Shown here one piece after another: positions 13,987-14,305 of a stretch of 14,305 nucleotides of DNA. The stretch lies in assembly GCA_963169055.1 (NCBI GenBank), contig CAUJFU010000504.1, positions 1 to 14,305 of the forward strand, in the 5' to 3' direction. The notes under the pieces are model-generated. The model was not told the DNA's origin, ran no database searches, and saw only the letters and a program-made list of their open reading frames with translations. Position 1 is the stretch's first letter, and each line of letters begins with the position of its first letter. The stretch comes from Myxococcota bacterium. Lineage in GTDB: Bacteria; Myxococcota_C; UBA6777. The position numbers were made by a program, and so were the translations under genes.

Positions 13987-14202
13987 ATCGAGCGCCCATT
14001 TGAGGTCTTCGTGATGGGCTTTGAGGAAGCCGAGAGTCGCTTTTTTCTTGGCGAGAAGGTGCGTGATCTTGACGGGGAGTTCGTCAGGAGCGGCGTTCTT
14101 GGCAAAGCTGATCTTGCGCAGGTTCCAGACTTCTTTCCACGCTTTGGGATCGATGGCTTTTCGGATCTTCTCGAAGTGTGGGCTTTGGTGAACTACTCGG
14201 CT
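13987..14202 (-). other. In-frame, coding-like 5' extension of the CNB gene without a start codon
   Basis: The 72 codons before the ATG at 13986 encode a helix-rich, ordinary-looking sequence (for example IRKAIDPKAWKEVWNLRKIS and LAKKKATLGFLKAHHEDLKW). The frame closes at a TAG (14203-14205) that lies inside a hairpin. The only weak start option is a CTG near 14121. Another minus-strand frame is open from the window edge down to 14084 and reads GEVVLDTRSMTSTFAATCE before it meets this region. A frameshift near 14190, in nature or in the assembly, would join the two into one longer gene running off the window. Confidence 0.4.
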
Positions 14203-14215
14203 CTAAAGAGCCGAG
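14196..14215. repeat. Perfect hairpin containing the upstream stop of the CNB frame
   Basis: CTCGGCTC (14196-14203) and GAGCCGAG (14208-14215) pair perfectly around TAAA. No T-tract follows on either strand, so an intrinsic terminator is unlikely. From here to 14305 I recognise no complete gene. Confidence 0.5.
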
Positions 14216-14305
14216 CTTCGGATCAGAAGTGACCCTCTTTTTTGACGGCTCACAGGTCGCAGCAAACGTCGATGTCATCGAACGTGTGTCTAACACAACC
14301 TCCCC

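Noticed and set aside
13594-14232. A 212-codon plus-strand frame over the CNB gene
   Set aside because: It is antisense to the CNB coding region, whose phosphate-binding cassette and helical N-terminus are coherent.

Overview
The window is GC-rich, densely coded bacterial DNA with eight credible protein genes, seven of them on the minus strand. No rRNA, tRNA, CRISPR array or transposase was seen. The gene types (a eukaryotic-type Ser/Thr kinase, a C2 domain, HEAT repeats, a WD40-like propeller, an ICMT-type methyltransferase, and long Pro/Gln/Ser-rich linkers) would fit a large-genome bacterium such as a myxobacterium or a relative. This taxonomic reading is inference from protein style; no marker gene is present.

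Layout. 110-2400 (minus) holds two tandem paralogues of the BpsA (branched-chain polyamine synthase) family, coupled by a 4-base ATGA overlap. 2401-2696 is packed with two repeat modules. 2697-4963 (minus) is a probable operon: a possible 33-residue leader ORF, a 517-residue Gln/Gly/Lys-rich protein of unknown function, and an ICMT-family membrane methyltransferase. 5022-6860 (minus) encodes an exported protein with a C2-like domain and a degenerate beta-propeller. Divergent from it, 7161-9449 (plus) encodes a membrane-anchored HEAT-repeat protein with a His-rich loop. It converges on a CAX-type cation/proton antiporter (9531-10949, minus). Then come a tail-anchored Ser/Thr kinase (11275-12567, minus) and a cyclic-nucleotide-binding-domain protein (13021-13986, minus) whose 5' end is problematic.

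The most distinctive feature is the intergenic DNA. Module A (about 122 bp, two copies) has 11-bp terminal inverted repeats and a strong central hairpin, and looks like a MITE. In both copies it lies directly upstream of a start codon in the same orientation. Module B (about 55-130 bp, five copies) carries two consecutive hairpins whose stem sequences vary while pairing is kept. Three of the five copies lie just downstream of a stop codon in one orientation. Two genes contain perfect or near-perfect in-frame minisatellites of 30 bp and a third has one of 33 bp. A 36-bp direct repeat covers the stop codons of both convergent genes.

The genes do not form one recognised pathway. Several could relate to Ca2+ or signalling (C2 domain, CAX antiporter, kinase, CNB domain), but that link is only an inference from proximity.
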